NCBI RefSeq assembly: GCF_003463065.1
Contig: NZ_QSCM01000005.1
Span: forward strand, 62,001-126,000
Origin: Blautia sp. OF03-15BH
Lineage (GTDB): Bacteria; Bacillota; Clostridia; Lachnospirales; Lachnospiraceae
Reading direction: 5' to 3'
DNA length: 64,000 nucleotides
Shown one piece after another: positions 49,570-58,101 of the stretch. The translations under genes and the position numbers were made by a program. Below the pieces are notes generated by a model. That model made no database searches. It saw only the letters and a list, made by a program, of their open reading frames with translations, and was not told the DNA's origin. Each line of letters opens with the position of its first letter. Position 1 is the first letter of the stretch.

Positions 49570-51096
49570 TTATACAGGCCTGGAATCAAGGAACTGCTTC
49601 GTATAGACGCCAAGTACCTCTTTCAGCTTTGTTTCGGTCTCTTCTTCCAGTTTTCCGGTGGAACGGATGGTCTGCATGACGGCAACGCCTTCCGGATCGG
49701 TGTCCAGATAGGTGTAAAGTCCTGTTTCATAGTCGTGGACATCGGAAACTCTGACTGCGGAGAGGATTCCTTTGGTAACTGCATAGAAGATAGCTACCTG
49801 TTTTTCAACAGGAACCGGAGAATTCTGATTCTGCTTCAGAACCTCTACGATACGGGCGCCCTGTTCCAGACGGGCCTTGGTATCTGCATCCAGATCGGAA
49901 CCAAACTGAGCAAAGCTCTGGAGTTCGCGATACTGGGAGTAGATCAGCTTCAGGGTTCCGGCTACCTTTTTCATGGCCTTGATCTGAGCATTTCCGCCTA
50001 CTCGGGAAACGGAGATACCGGGGTTTACAGCCGGCATAACACCGGAATGGAAGAGCTCGGTCTCCAGGAAGATCTGACCGTCGGTGATAGAGATCACGTT
50101 GGTGGGGATATATGCGGAAACGTCTCCTGCCTGTGTTTCGATGATGGGAAGAGCAGTCATGGAGCCGCCGCCGTGGGCGTCATCCAGCTTTGCAGCTCTC
50201 TCCAGAAGTCTGGAATGAAGGTAGAAAACGTCACCCGGATAAGCCTCACGGCCTGGCGGACGGCGGATCAGAAGAGAAAGTGCACGGTAAGCCACCGCAT
50301 GTTTACTCAGGTCATCGTAGATGATGAGTACATTTTTTCCTTTGTACATAAAGTATTCGCCCATGGCACAGCCGGAGTAAGGCGAAATATACTGCAGAGG
50401 GCTGGCCTCGGAAGCAGTAGCGGCTACAACAGTGGTATAGTCCATAGCGCCGTTTTTGGCAAGATTTTCCACAAGAGCAGCCACAGTGGAACGCTTCTGG
50501 CCGATGGCAACATAAATACAGATGACATCTTTGCCTTTCTGGTTGATGATTGTATCCGCAGCAATGGCGGTCTTACCGGTCTGACGGTCACCGATGATCA
50601 GCTCACGCTGACCGCGGCCGATCGGGATCATGGAGTCGATCGCTTTGATCCCGGTCTGGAGCGGTTCGTGAACGGAGCGCCGTTCACAGATACCGGGAGC
50701 CGGGCTTTCAATGGCACGGTATTCGTCCGTCAAAATGGGACCGGCACCGTCGATGGGCTGTCCCAGTGCATTGACGACACGACCGATGAGGGCGTTACCG
50801 ACGGGAACGGAAACGACTTTTCCGGTCCTCTTGACGCTCTGGCCTTCGCCGATCTTTTCACCGTCTCCGAACAGTACGATGGAGACGCTGTTTTCTTCCA
50901 GGTTCTGCGCCATGCCGTAGCTTCCGTCCTCAAATTCCAGAAGCTCACCAGACATACAGTTGACAAGACCGCTGGCACGGGCGATACCATCGCCCACCAT
51001 CAGGATGGTTCCGGTCTCGTTCTGATGGATGGCATTATCATAATATTTGATCTGGCTGCGGATGACCTTGGATATTTCTTCAGGTTTTAATTGCAT
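49570..51096 (-). CDS. atpA: F-type ATP synthase alpha subunit
   Basis: 508 residues. P-loop GDRQTGKTAIA, and the arginine-finger segment VNPGISVSRVGG. Regulatory nucleotide-binding subunit of F1. ATG 51096. Confidence 0.97.
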   Translation of the reverse strand: MQLKPEEISKVIRSQIKYYDNAIHQNETGTILMVGDGIARASGLVNCMSGELLEFEDGSYGMAQNLEENSVSIVLFGDGEKIGEGQSVKRTGKVVSVPVGNALIGRVVNALGQPIDGAGPILTDEYRAIESPAPGICERRSVHEPLQTGIKAIDSMIPIGRGQRELIIGDRQTGKTAIAADTIINQKGKDVICIYVAIGQKRSTVAALVENLAKNGAMDYTTVVAATASEASPLQYISPYSGCAMGEYFMYKGKNVLIIYDDLSKHAVAYRALSLLIRRPPGREAYPGDVFYLHSRLLERAAKLDDAHGGGSMTALPIIETQAGDVSAYIPTNVISITDGQIFLETELFHSGVMPAVNPGISVSRVGGNAQIKAMKKVAGTLKLIYSQYRELQSFAQFGSDLDADTKARLEQGARIVEVLKQNQNSPVPVEKQVAIFYAVTKGILSAVRVSDVHDYETGLYTYLDTDPEGVAVMQTIRSTGKLEEETETKLKEVLGVYTKQFLDSRPV

Positions 51097-51129
51097 GGTT
51101 CCATTTCCATCCTTTTATATAGTTTGTAG

Positions 51130-51168
51130 GTAACAGTTCAGAACATCAGAGAAATGAAAAAATCAGAC
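51130..51168 (+). repeat. Partial copy of the dispersed repeat element in the atpH-atpA gap
   Basis: Starts GTAACAGTTCAGAACATCAG and matches the reverse complement of 38792-38830 with one substitution and one extra A. It lies in the 99-base atpH-atpA gap, unusual inside a tightly packed operon. Confidence 0.75.
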
Positions 51169-51195
51169 CTGTGGCTTGCTGCTCTGAACCTCCGA

Positions 51196-51735
51196 TTACA
51201 GTGTCAGGCTGTCCAGCTTCCGGGAAAGACCGTCGAGTCGGCCTTTTACCGTTCCGTCCAGCTCTTTGCCTTCCAGCTCCACGCGTACACCGCCGAGGAG
51301 AGAAGGATTGGTTTTCAGACTCAGGGAGATTTTCTTTCCGCTGAGTTTTTCCAGTTTTTGTTTCAGTGCTTCTGCCTGTGCTTCTGTCAGGGGAACGGCA
51401 CTGGTTGCTGTTGCCTCGGCGATCCCGTTGTCCTGGTTATAACGCCGGAGGTATTCATCGCAGCAGCCGCCGAATTCCCGGAGAAGATTTTTCTCACAGA
51501 GAAGCTTTATAAAATTGACCAGATATCTTTCCGCCTGCTTTCCGAAAGCGGTTTCGATGAGATCGATCCGCTCGTTCCCCGGAATGGAAGATTCTGAAAG
51601 AAGATGGACATAATCCGGATTTTCCTGAAAAAGTCTGCGGATGACTTTCATTTCCTCCAGGATCTCACCGGAAAGCCCTTCGGAGAGGGCAAGCTCATAC
51701 ATGCTTTCTCCATAGACTCTGGCTGCCTGTGTCAT
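51196..51735 (-). CDS. atpH: F-type ATP synthase delta subunit
   Basis: 179 residues; the N-terminal YGESMYELALSEG helix bundle and C-terminal LKTNPSLLGGVRVELEGKELDG are diagnostic. Joins F1 to the peripheral stalk. Its start overlaps the atpF stop by 4 bases. Confidence 0.95.
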   Translation of the reverse strand: MTQAARVYGESMYELALSEGLSGEILEEMKVIRRLFQENPDYVHLLSESSIPGNERIDLIETAFGKQAERYLVNFIKLLCEKNLLREFGGCCDEYLRRYNQDNGIAEATATSAVPLTEAQAEALKQKLEKLSGKKISLSLKTNPSLLGGVRVELEGKELDGTVKGRLDGLSRKLDSLTL

Positions 51736-52274
51736 GAAATATCACCTGCATTTCTGTCAGTATCTGCCGGGGAACCGGTCTGGTCCACCTGCGAAATGAA
51801 ATCGTCGATGAGTTTCGCATGATCCTTTTCGTTTACTTCCCGTTCAATGACTTTGCCGGCGATCTCCATAGCCATACCGCCGATCTCGTCTTTCAGTTCG
51901 TTGACCGCTTTGCGTTTTTCCTGAACGATATCAGCCTCTGCTTTTTCTTTCAGGGCAGCGGCCTGTCTGGATGCCTCACGGAGCATTTCTTCACTCTGGA
52001 TGGCAGCCGTTTTCTGGGCGGTAGTAAGGATCTCACTGGCCTTGTTTTTGGCATTCTGCATGTTTTCTTCATATTCTGCCTTCATGGCCTGCGCTTCTTC
52101 TTTTGCCTTTGTGGCATCCTGGATCTCTGCGTCGGCATGCGCCTTCCGCTTTTCCAGGATCTCATTGATAGGTTTAAAGAGAAAACGCTTGATCAGATAA
52201 ACCTGGATAAAAAGGTTTAAGATCGTGGCAACGAAGGTCCATGGCACAATACCTACTAAATCCTGTACCTGCAT
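51732..52274 (-). CDS. atpF: F-type ATP synthase b subunit
   Basis: 180 residues from ATG 52274 (GGAGG about 9 bases upstream; the frame is open further). One N-terminal membrane helix (WTFVATILNLFIQVYLI) then a long coiled coil rich in Ala, Glu and Lys. Peripheral stalk. Confidence 0.94.
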   Translation of the reverse strand: MQVQDLVGIVPWTFVATILNLFIQVYLIKRFLFKPINEILEKRKAHADAEIQDATKAKEEAQAMKAEYEENMQNAKNKASEILTTAQKTAAIQSEEMLREASRQAAALKEKAEADIVQEKRKAVNELKDEIGGMAMEIAGKVIEREVNEKDHAKLIDDFISQVDQTGSPADTDRNAGDIS

Positions 52275-52370
52275 ATTTATGGCCTCCAAACCTTGTTCTG
52301 TCTTCATACATTCGGAATCCGTTGATCTGCTTTGTAGATCACTGTTTCCTCCTGTCTGGCGGGTCCCAGG

Positions 52371-52409
52371 TCCAAATGCCTTATCGTGCAAGCACGAGCG
52401 GCTTTTTGA
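52371..52409 (-). repeat. Hairpin of the atp intergenic family, atpF-atpE junction
   Basis: AAAAAGCCGCTCGTGC on the minus strand pairs with GCACGATAAGGCATTT. It shares the core GCCTT..GTGCA.GCAC..CGGCTTT (plus-strand sense) with 49513-49559. It sits in the 154-base gap between c-subunit and b-subunit genes. Confidence 0.65.
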
Positions 52410-52428
52410 ACTCTGTCCCCTGGTGGGA

Positions 52429-52707
52429 TCAGCTTAAAAAGTTCATGAACATTCCCGGAGCTACGAAGATCAGAAGAAGGCCGGTTACGAAACCGTAAAT
52501 ACCGGTCGTCTCAGCGATGGCACAACCAAGGAGCATGGTAGAAGTAACGTCTCCTTTGCACTCCGGCTGACGGCCGATGGCCTCAAGCGCTTTTGCTACA
52601 GCGTTACCCTCACCAATACCAGGTCCGATACCGGCGATCAGGGAGCAGCCTGCACCGATTGCACAACCAGCTAATGCGATACCTTTTGCGAGCATCTGAA
52701 ATTCCAT
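52429..52707 (-). CDS. atpE: F-type ATP synthase c subunit, two-carboxylate (Na+-type) motif
   Basis: 92 residues from ATG 52707 (GGAGG upstream). Two membrane helices. Helix 1 has Pro29 and Glu33 (GIGPGIGEGN) where Na+-type c subunits usually have Gln; helix 2 has Glu66, Thr67 and Tyr71 (AETTGIYG). The pair of carboxylates with Thr and Tyr is the arrangement described for the Na+-driven Fusobacterium nucleatum rotor (Glu32/Glu65). It suggests that this ATP synthase uses Na+. Confidence 0.95.
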   Translation of the reverse strand: MEFQMLAKGIALAGCAIGAGCSLIAGIGPGIGEGNAVAKALEAIGRQPECKGDVTSTMLLGCAIAETTGIYGFVTGLLLIFVAPGMFMNFLS

Positions 52708-52741
52708 AATAAAAGTCCTCCTTAGAGTAATATATATTTTT

Positions 52742-53503
52742 TTAACCTTCTTCCGCAGCGTTTGCAATATACATGACGGTCAGCATACAGAAGATAAATG
52801 CCTGCATACAGCCTGAGAACCAGTCAAAGTAGACGGACAGGATGGCAGGGATTCCCACATCAAGGAAGGGGATCTTTGAGAGAACATCACCCACAACACC
52901 GGGGATCAGTCCGAAGAGCGCGGAGCTTGCCACGGCCAGAGCACCGTAGATCAGAGCATTGATGACCACACCGGAAAGAATGTTTCCGAAATGACGGCAG
53001 GCCATACTGACCGGCGTTGCCAGTTCTGACAAAATATTGAAAGGCGTCATTACCGCGATAGGGGTGGTAAAGCCCTTCAGATATCCGCCGAAGCCGTTGG
53101 TCTTGATCTTCTGTGCGGTGATCATGATGAATACCACCACTGCCCAGGCGGCTTCTGTGGAAAGATCAGCCGTTGGACTTCGAAGACCGATGAGGCTGAT
53201 CAGGTTGGAGAGGACGCTTGTGGCAAACAGTGCGGCCACAAAAGGAACGAAATAGCGGAACCTCTCACCCATATTTCCGACGACAAACTGATTGGCTTTC
53301 TCAACGATGAGTTCAGCCAGAGCCTGTCTCTTGGATATGTTCTCTTCCTTCAGATCACGGGTAAGCCAGATGCACGCGCCGGTGATAAGAAGCATGACAA
53401 GCCAGCTGATCACCATAGTCTCGCTGATCTTAAGCTGCCCTAAGACAGGCACGTTGATGGGTGTTTCCCAGAGGATCCGGGCACCCGTAATATCCAGTTC
53501 CAT
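52742..53503 (-). CDS. atpB: F-type ATP synthase a subunit
   Basis: 253 residues, five to six membrane helices; the essential arginine is in ACRHFGNILSG, and the C-terminal helix is FDWFSGCMQAFIFCMLTVMYI. Ion channel half of the rotor-stator interface. 34 bases before atpE. Confidence 0.95.
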   Translation of the reverse strand: MELDITGARILWETPINVPVLGQLKISETMVISWLVMLLITGACIWLTRDLKEENISKRQALAELIVEKANQFVVGNMGERFRYFVPFVAALFATSVLSNLISLIGLRSPTADLSTEAAWAVVVFIMITAQKIKTNGFGGYLKGFTTPIAVMTPFNILSELATPVSMACRHFGNILSGVVINALIYGALAVASSALFGLIPGVVGDVLSKIPFLDVGIPAILSVYFDWFSGCMQAFIFCMLTVMYIANAAEEG

Positions 53504-53543
53504 TTGTTTTCACCTCCGTTCTTTACGAAAACTGCGATCACAG

Positions 53544-53957
53544 TCATTCTTTATGAATCAATCCCATAAGCTTGATCCCGAAGCTCGGGAAGAGCAGGGG
53601 AAGAATTCCGGCGGCAAACTGAAAACAGGGAGCCGCGATGGCGACGATCACCCATGCCATCTGGAGAAGGGTCCGGCGGGAATAGCTGGCCTTCATGCGA
53701 AGTCTTGCGTTGTCTTCATTTGTCTCGGCGCTGACCTTCTGTACAGTGACGCCCATGAGGAAAAAATTCAGGATGGCTATAAAGCCCCCCAGAAGGCCGC
53801 CCAGGATCACGGTGTAATCAAATGGAATCTTTTCCGGCATGCAGGCATGAAGGATCAGAAAAACGATCCACATGACGATGACGCCTGAAAAAGTAAAGAT
53901 CCCCACACGCTTTGTCTCCTTTTTTATAGCAGGCGCAAGGTTTTTCAACAGGTTCAT
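53544..53957 (-). CDS. atpI: ATP synthase subunit I-like protein (AtpI)
   Basis: 137 residues from ATG 53957, chosen because GGGAG lies about 8 bases upstream; GTG 53966 is also in frame. Four hydrophobic helices in two pairs (FSGVIVMWIVFLILHACM, YTVILGGLLGGFIAILNFFLM), the AtpI layout. AtpI-type proteins assist c-ring assembly. Sequence similarity in this family is low; position before atpB is the main support. Confidence 0.78.
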   Translation of the reverse strand: MNLLKNLAPAIKKETKRVGIFTFSGVIVMWIVFLILHACMPEKIPFDYTVILGGLLGGFIAILNFFLMGVTVQKVSAETNEDNARLRMKASYSRRTLLQMAWVIVAIAAPCFQFAAGILPLLFPSFGIKLMGLIHKE

Positions 53958-53975
53958 AAGTCTCACTCCCTTCTT

Positions 53976-54245
53976 TTAATGATGTCTGTTAAAAGAGATA
54001 TGCTGTTTTTTCTCTTTCCGTTCTCTTTTCTGATGGCTGTAAACAGAAAGGTAAAGCTTGTAAGCTACCATGGCAGAACCGCCCAGTCCAAAGAAAAAGC
54101 CGGGAATATAGATCCAGGGACCAAGCTGGAATTTTTCCGTCAGCCACCAGGAAAGAGCCAGACACAAAAGAAGCGGGGTGATAAAAGAAAGGCCGAATTG
54201 TGTCAGTATGGTCAGGTTTTTTAGGATATCTGCCCAGTTTTTCAT
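53976..54245 (-). CDS. AtpZ/AtpI-like small membrane protein
   Basis: 89 residues from ATG 54245 (GAGGGA upstream). Two hydrophobic helices (LSFITPLLLCLALSWWL; WIYIPGFFFGLGGSAMVAYKL) with the Gly-rich second helix of the AtpZ (F0F1-ATPase assembly, Mg2+-associated) family. First gene of the atp operon; a role in c-ring assembly with AtpI is inferred. Confidence 0.75.
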   Translation of the reverse strand: MKNWADILKNLTILTQFGLSFITPLLLCLALSWWLTEKFQLGPWIYIPGFFFGLGGSAMVAYKLYLSVYSHQKRERKEKKQHISFNRHH

Positions 54246-54291
54246 TATATTTCCCTCATTCTGAAGTCTTAAACAGTAGTAGTTAAAGTCT

Positions 54292-54300
54292 ATCATAGCA
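54292..54300 (-). promoter_or_regulatory. Extended -10 promoter of the atp operon
   Basis: On the minus strand TGCTATGAT, 47 bases before the first gene's start codon. The -35 is weak. The rest of 54301-54420 is very AT-rich and shows no gene. Confidence 0.55.
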
Positions 54301-54420
54301 CATTTTAAAATTCAATCCACCTTACAATTAATATTTTATAAAAAACGCACAAATAAGTAAAAAAAGAGTAATAAATACGGAAATTTACAGAAATATTTAG
54401 GGACTTTTCAAAAACACATC

Positions 54421-54449
54421 TTGAAAAGCAAATGGAAAAATGGTAAAAT
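54421..54449 (+). promoter_or_regulatory. Promoter of the M42 peptidase/peptide importer operon
   Basis: TTGAAA (54421-54426), 17 bases, TAAAAT (54444-54449); AT-rich upstream region. Confidence 0.65.
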
Positions 54450-54548
54450 TTCTATAAATTTTTGACTGACGCTTTCGCAATTTAAAGTTTAAAACTTTCT
54501 GGTAATAAAGCGATGGCCAACTGGAAGAAACAAAGAGAGGAAGTACCT

Positions 54549-55562
54549 ATGAGAGAAGAAGGATTATTGAAGAAACTGGTTGCCGCCCATGGTGTCTCCG
54601 GTTTTGAAAAAGCCGTCCGGAAGATCATCGAGGAGGAAGCAGCTCCTTATGCGGACGAGATGACAGTGGATGCCATCGGAAACCTGATCGTCCTGAAGAA
54701 AGGAAGAGACGGGGCAGATAAAAAGAAACTCATGTTTGCGGCTCATATGGATGAGATCGGTTTTATGGTGAAAAAGATCGAATCAGACGGTCGTCTGAAG
54801 GTCTGCAACATGGGATGGAACTGGGCAGGCTCTGCCTATAATGAGAGAGTTGAATTTCAGAACGGCATCAGTGGCGTGGTAGGCTGCGAGGGCTGGATCG
54901 AGGATGCCAAAAACGATGTAGGCAAGCTTTTTATCGATATCGGAGCCACTTCCGCAGAGGATGCGGCAAAATATGTGAAGCTTGGTGATGTATGCGGTTA
55001 TTTTGGTCCCTGGATCGATCTTCAGAATGACCGGATAAGCTCCCGCTCTCTGGATAACCGGATTGGCTGTTATCAGCTTCTGGAGGCTTTGAAGGAAAAT
55101 GATGGCAACTGCCCCAATGATGTTTACTATGTATTTACCGTTCAGGAGGAAGTAGGCTGCCGCGGATCTCAGGTGACAGCAGAGCGGATCCGGCCGGATT
55201 TCGGAATCGCCGTGGATATCACACCGGCGCATGATTATCCCTGTGACCTTCAGGGAAGCAATACCGTGGATGGCGGTACCGGCATCAAGATCTGTGATCC
55301 TTCGGTTATCTGTGACGAGGATCTTGTGGCTGCCATGGAAGAGTGCTGTAAAAACAACAGCATCAAATATCAGAGAGAGGTCATCGATAAGGGCGGCACG
55401 GATGCTTCCAGTATGAATCTTTCCCACCAGGGCGTGAAGGCCGGCGGTATCGTTACCGTTGTCCGTTATCCCCATGCCCAGTGTTCGGTGGCATCGAAAA
55501 ACGATATTGAAGCAGGTGTGGATCTGATGAAGGCCATTTCCGCTTATAGATTTAAGGACTGA
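54549..55562 (+). CDS. M42 family aminopeptidase
   Basis: 337 residues from ATG 54549 (AGAGAGGAAG upstream); an in-frame ATG at 54513 is less likely. Two-metal ligands: AAHMDEIGFMV (His and Asp), DNRIGCYQLLEAL, the catalytic QEEVGCRGS and AVDIT, and a final PHAQCS. Similar to glutamyl/deblocking aminopeptidases (PepA, FrvX). Cytoplasmic hydrolysis of peptides; its place directly before a peptide importer suggests a shared role. Confidence 0.92.
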   Translation: MREEGLLKKLVAAHGVSGFEKAVRKIIEEEAAPYADEMTVDAIGNLIVLKKGRDGADKKKLMFAAHMDEIGFMVKKIESDGRLKVCNMGWNWAGSAYNERVEFQNGISGVVGCEGWIEDAKNDVGKLFIDIGATSAEDAAKYVKLGDVCGYFGPWIDLQNDRISSRSLDNRIGCYQLLEALKENDGNCPNDVYYVFTVQEEVGCRGSQVTAERIRPDFGIAVDITPAHDYPCDLQGSNTVDGGTGIKICDPSVICDEDLVAAMEECCKNNSIKYQREVIDKGGTDASSMNLSHQGVKAGGIVTVVRYPHAQCSVASKNDIEAGVDLMKAISAYRFKD

Positions 55563-55579
55563 AAAAGGAGGAAGATATT

Positions 55580-57082
55580 ATGAAAAAAGTAACAGCATTT
55601 CTGGCAGCTGTCGCAATGATGGCATCTCTGACAGGCGGTGCTCTTTCTGTTCAGGCAGCAGACAAGACCGATCTTACCATTGCTGTAGATGTGGATGTGG
55701 ATACCCTGCATTCTACGGATTACAGCACCACGGTGGAGCATGATATTTTAAGCCAGATCTATGATCCGCTGATGTACATGAATCCGGACGGAACCCATGA
55801 TCCCGAACCGAGGATCGCAGAATCCTATGAGATCAGCGATGACGGACTGGATTATACGTTCCATCTGAGAAAAGATGTAACCTTTCATAACGGCACACCT
55901 CTGACGTCCAAAGATGTAAAATTCTCCCTGGAGCTCTGCCAGGCTTCGGAGTATCAGGGTTCTATGGTAACGGGGCTTGACAGTGTGGAGGCGCCGGACG
56001 ATTATACGGTTGTCTGCCATCTGAGCAATCCGTATTCTCCCTTTATGCTGGGTGTGTGCCAGGTAAACATTGCTTCCAAGGATTACTATGACAGCTCAGC
56101 AGATGATTTTGCAAACAATCCCGTAGGAAGCGGTCCGTATAAATACACCGGAAGAAGCAAAGGAAGCAATGTAACACTGGAGGCTTATGACGGCTATTAC
56201 AGAGGAGAGGCTCCGATCAAAGAAGTCACCTTTGAAGTGATCCCGGATCAGTCCACCACAGCCATTGCTCTTCAGACAGGAGAGGTAAACTTTGCAACCA
56301 TCGAGTCCTCTACCATCGCGCAGCTTTCCGCAAATCCGAACATCCAGATCGCAGAAGTGGCAAACTCCGGTTTCACCTATGTATCTATGAACACCGAGAA
56401 AGAGCCCTTCAATGATGTGAAAGTACGTCAGGCTGTCAACTATGCCATCAACCGTGAGAACCTCGTTCAGGTCTGCTACGACGGTGAGGCAGAGGTAAAC
56501 TCCAACATCTGCTCCAAAGACCGTTTCGGTTACTCAGATGACCAGTTCCAGTACACCTATGACCCGGAGAAAGCCAAAGAGCTTCTGGCTGAGGCGGGCA
56601 TCGAGACTCCGTATGATCTGGGTGAGATGCTGGTAGCCGAGAAATATTCCAATATCGCCACGGTCCTTCAGAGTGATCTGGCAGCTGTGGGACTGAATGT
56701 AACGATCTCTGTAAAAGAATTCAACTCCTATATCGGTGATCTGACCAGTGGAAATTATGGCATTACCGCTCTTGAGATGACGCTGGACGGCGATACCCAG
56801 ATGCTTGAAATGGCATTTACCACCGATTATATCGGAACAGCCAACAATGCCCGTTACAGCGATCCGGCCATGGATGAGCTTTTCGAGAAGAGCAGAACAG
56901 AAACCGACACAGACGCAAGAAAAGAACTGTTCAATGAGATCCTTACGAAAGCACAGGATGAAGCGATTTATGCCGTGATCGACAACCCGCTGACTCTGTT
57001 TGCTTACAACACCGATCTGAACTGCCCGGAATTCCCTTATGAAGGAATCTATTCCATCTACGATTTTTCCTGGGCTGAGTAA
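55580..57082 (+). CDS. Peptide ABC transporter substrate-binding protein (DppA/OppA family)
   Basis: 500 residues, solute-binding family 5: signal peptide to about residue 27 (ending SVQAAD), LSQIYDPLMYMNPDGTHDPE near 54, YTFHLRKDVTFHNGTPLTSKD near 92 and VRQAVNYAINRENLVQVCY near 279. As in the other binding proteins of this window there is no lipobox Cys. Binds peptides for the permeases that follow. 18 bases after the peptidase gene. Confidence 0.92.
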   Translation: MKKVTAFLAAVAMMASLTGGALSVQAADKTDLTIAVDVDVDTLHSTDYSTTVEHDILSQIYDPLMYMNPDGTHDPEPRIAESYEISDDGLDYTFHLRKDVTFHNGTPLTSKDVKFSLELCQASEYQGSMVTGLDSVEAPDDYTVVCHLSNPYSPFMLGVCQVNIASKDYYDSSADDFANNPVGSGPYKYTGRSKGSNVTLEAYDGYYRGEAPIKEVTFEVIPDQSTTAIALQTGEVNFATIESSTIAQLSANPNIQIAEVANSGFTYVSMNTEKEPFNDVKVRQAVNYAINRENLVQVCYDGEAEVNSNICSKDRFGYSDDQFQYTYDPEKAKELLAEAGIETPYDLGEMLVAEKYSNIATVLQSDLAAVGLNVTISVKEFNSYIGDLTSGNYGITALEMTLDGDTQMLEMAFTTDYIGTANNARYSDPAMDELFEKSRTETDTDARKELFNEILTKAQDEAIYAVIDNPLTLFAYNTDLNCPEFPYEGIYSIYDFSWAE

Positions 57083-57096
57083 CTGATAAGAAAGGC

Positions 57097-57128
57097 AGGC
57101 GCTGTCAGAATGACCAGCGCCTTTCTTC
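57097..57128 (+). terminator. Hairpin between the binding-protein and permease genes
   Basis: AGGCGCTG (57097-57104) pairs with CAGCGCCT (57115-57122), then TTCTTC. Likely lowers downstream expression so the binding protein is made in excess. Confidence 0.6.
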
Positions 57129-57150
57129 GTTTACAAAGGAGAGCATTTTT

Positions 57151-58101
57151 ATGCACAAATATGTTATCAAACGTCTTCTTTACATGATTCCGGTGCTTCT
57201 TGGTGTGGCATTTCTGGTATTTACGATCCTTTCCCTGACACCGGGGGATCCGGGTTCCATCATTCTGGGAATGACGGCAAAGCCGGAGGCCATTGCGGCA
57301 CTGAACAAGGAATTCGGTTATGACCAGCCGTTTCTGGTCCGTTTCTTCAATTACATCGGCGACATTATTTTTCATTTCAGCCTGGGAACCTCTTATCAAA
57401 GCCGGCAGCCGGTGATCACTGACATTATGGCCCGTTTTCCCAATACCTTGCTTCTGACGGTCTTTTCCATGTCGATCGCTTCCATTCTTGGTATTTCTCT
57501 GGGAATCCTTTCTGCGGTCAGACAGTATTCCGTACTGGATCATACCCTGGTGGTCGTAGCATTGATCTTTGCTTCCATTCCGGGTTTCTGGCTGGGTCTG
57601 ATGCTGATGCTTCTGTTTTCCCTGAAGCTGGGCTGGCTGCCGTCCTACGGTGCAGGAAGCCTGAAGCACTTTATCCTGCCGACGCTGACGGTCTGTATGG
57701 GTTCGGCCGCAGGACTTCTTCGTCTGACCCGGTCGGCCATGCTTGAGACGGTCCGTCAGGAATATATCCGCACCGCAAAAGCAAAGGGAGCCTCTCCGAA
57801 GCGTGTCATCTGGAAGCATGCTCTTCGAAATGCCCTGCTTCCGGTGGTAACGACTCTGGGAACCAGCTTTGGCGCCTCCCTCGGCGGAGCCATCATTGCA
57901 GAGACTGTTTTTGCCATGCCCGGCATGGGAACCCTGATCACTACGGCTATCCGTCAGAAGGATATTCCGGTAGTCATGGGTGCGACCCTGTTTCTGGCGA
58001 CCCTGTTCAGCCTGATCATCCTTATTGTGGATGTGCTGTATGCATTTATTGATCCGAGGATCAAGGCAAAATACCAGAATGGAGGAAAAGTCCGTGAATA
58101 G
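57151..58101 (+). CDS. Peptide ABC transporter permease, DppB-like
   Basis: 316 residues, six membrane helices, N-terminal VIKRLLYMIPVLLGVAFLVF, EAA loop EYIRTAKAKGASPKRVIWKH near 205 and the ending DVLYAFIDPRIK. Channel subunit. Overlaps the next gene by 8 bases. Confidence 0.94.
   Translation: MHKYVIKRLLYMIPVLLGVAFLVFTILSLTPGDPGSIILGMTAKPEAIAALNKEFGYDQPFLVRFFNYIGDIIFHFSLGTSYQSRQPVITDIMARFPNTLLLTVFSMSIASILGISLGILSAVRQYSVLDHTLVVVALIFASIPGFWLGLMLMLLFSLKLGWLPSYGAGSLKHFILPTLTVCMGSAAGLLRLTRSAMLETVRQEYIRTAKAKGASPKRVIWKHALRNALLPVVTTLGTSFGASLGGAIIAETVFAMPGMGTLITTAIRQKDIPVVMGATLFLATLFSLIILIVDVLYAFIDPRIKAKYQNGGKVRE

Noticed and set aside
49735..51090. 451-codon plus-strand open frame over atpA
   Set aside because: Antisense shadow of a highly conserved ATP synthase gene.
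54301..54420. Possible origin or AT-rich regulatory region
   Set aside because: No DnaA-box cluster or repeats; simple AT-rich promoter-flanking DNA explains it.
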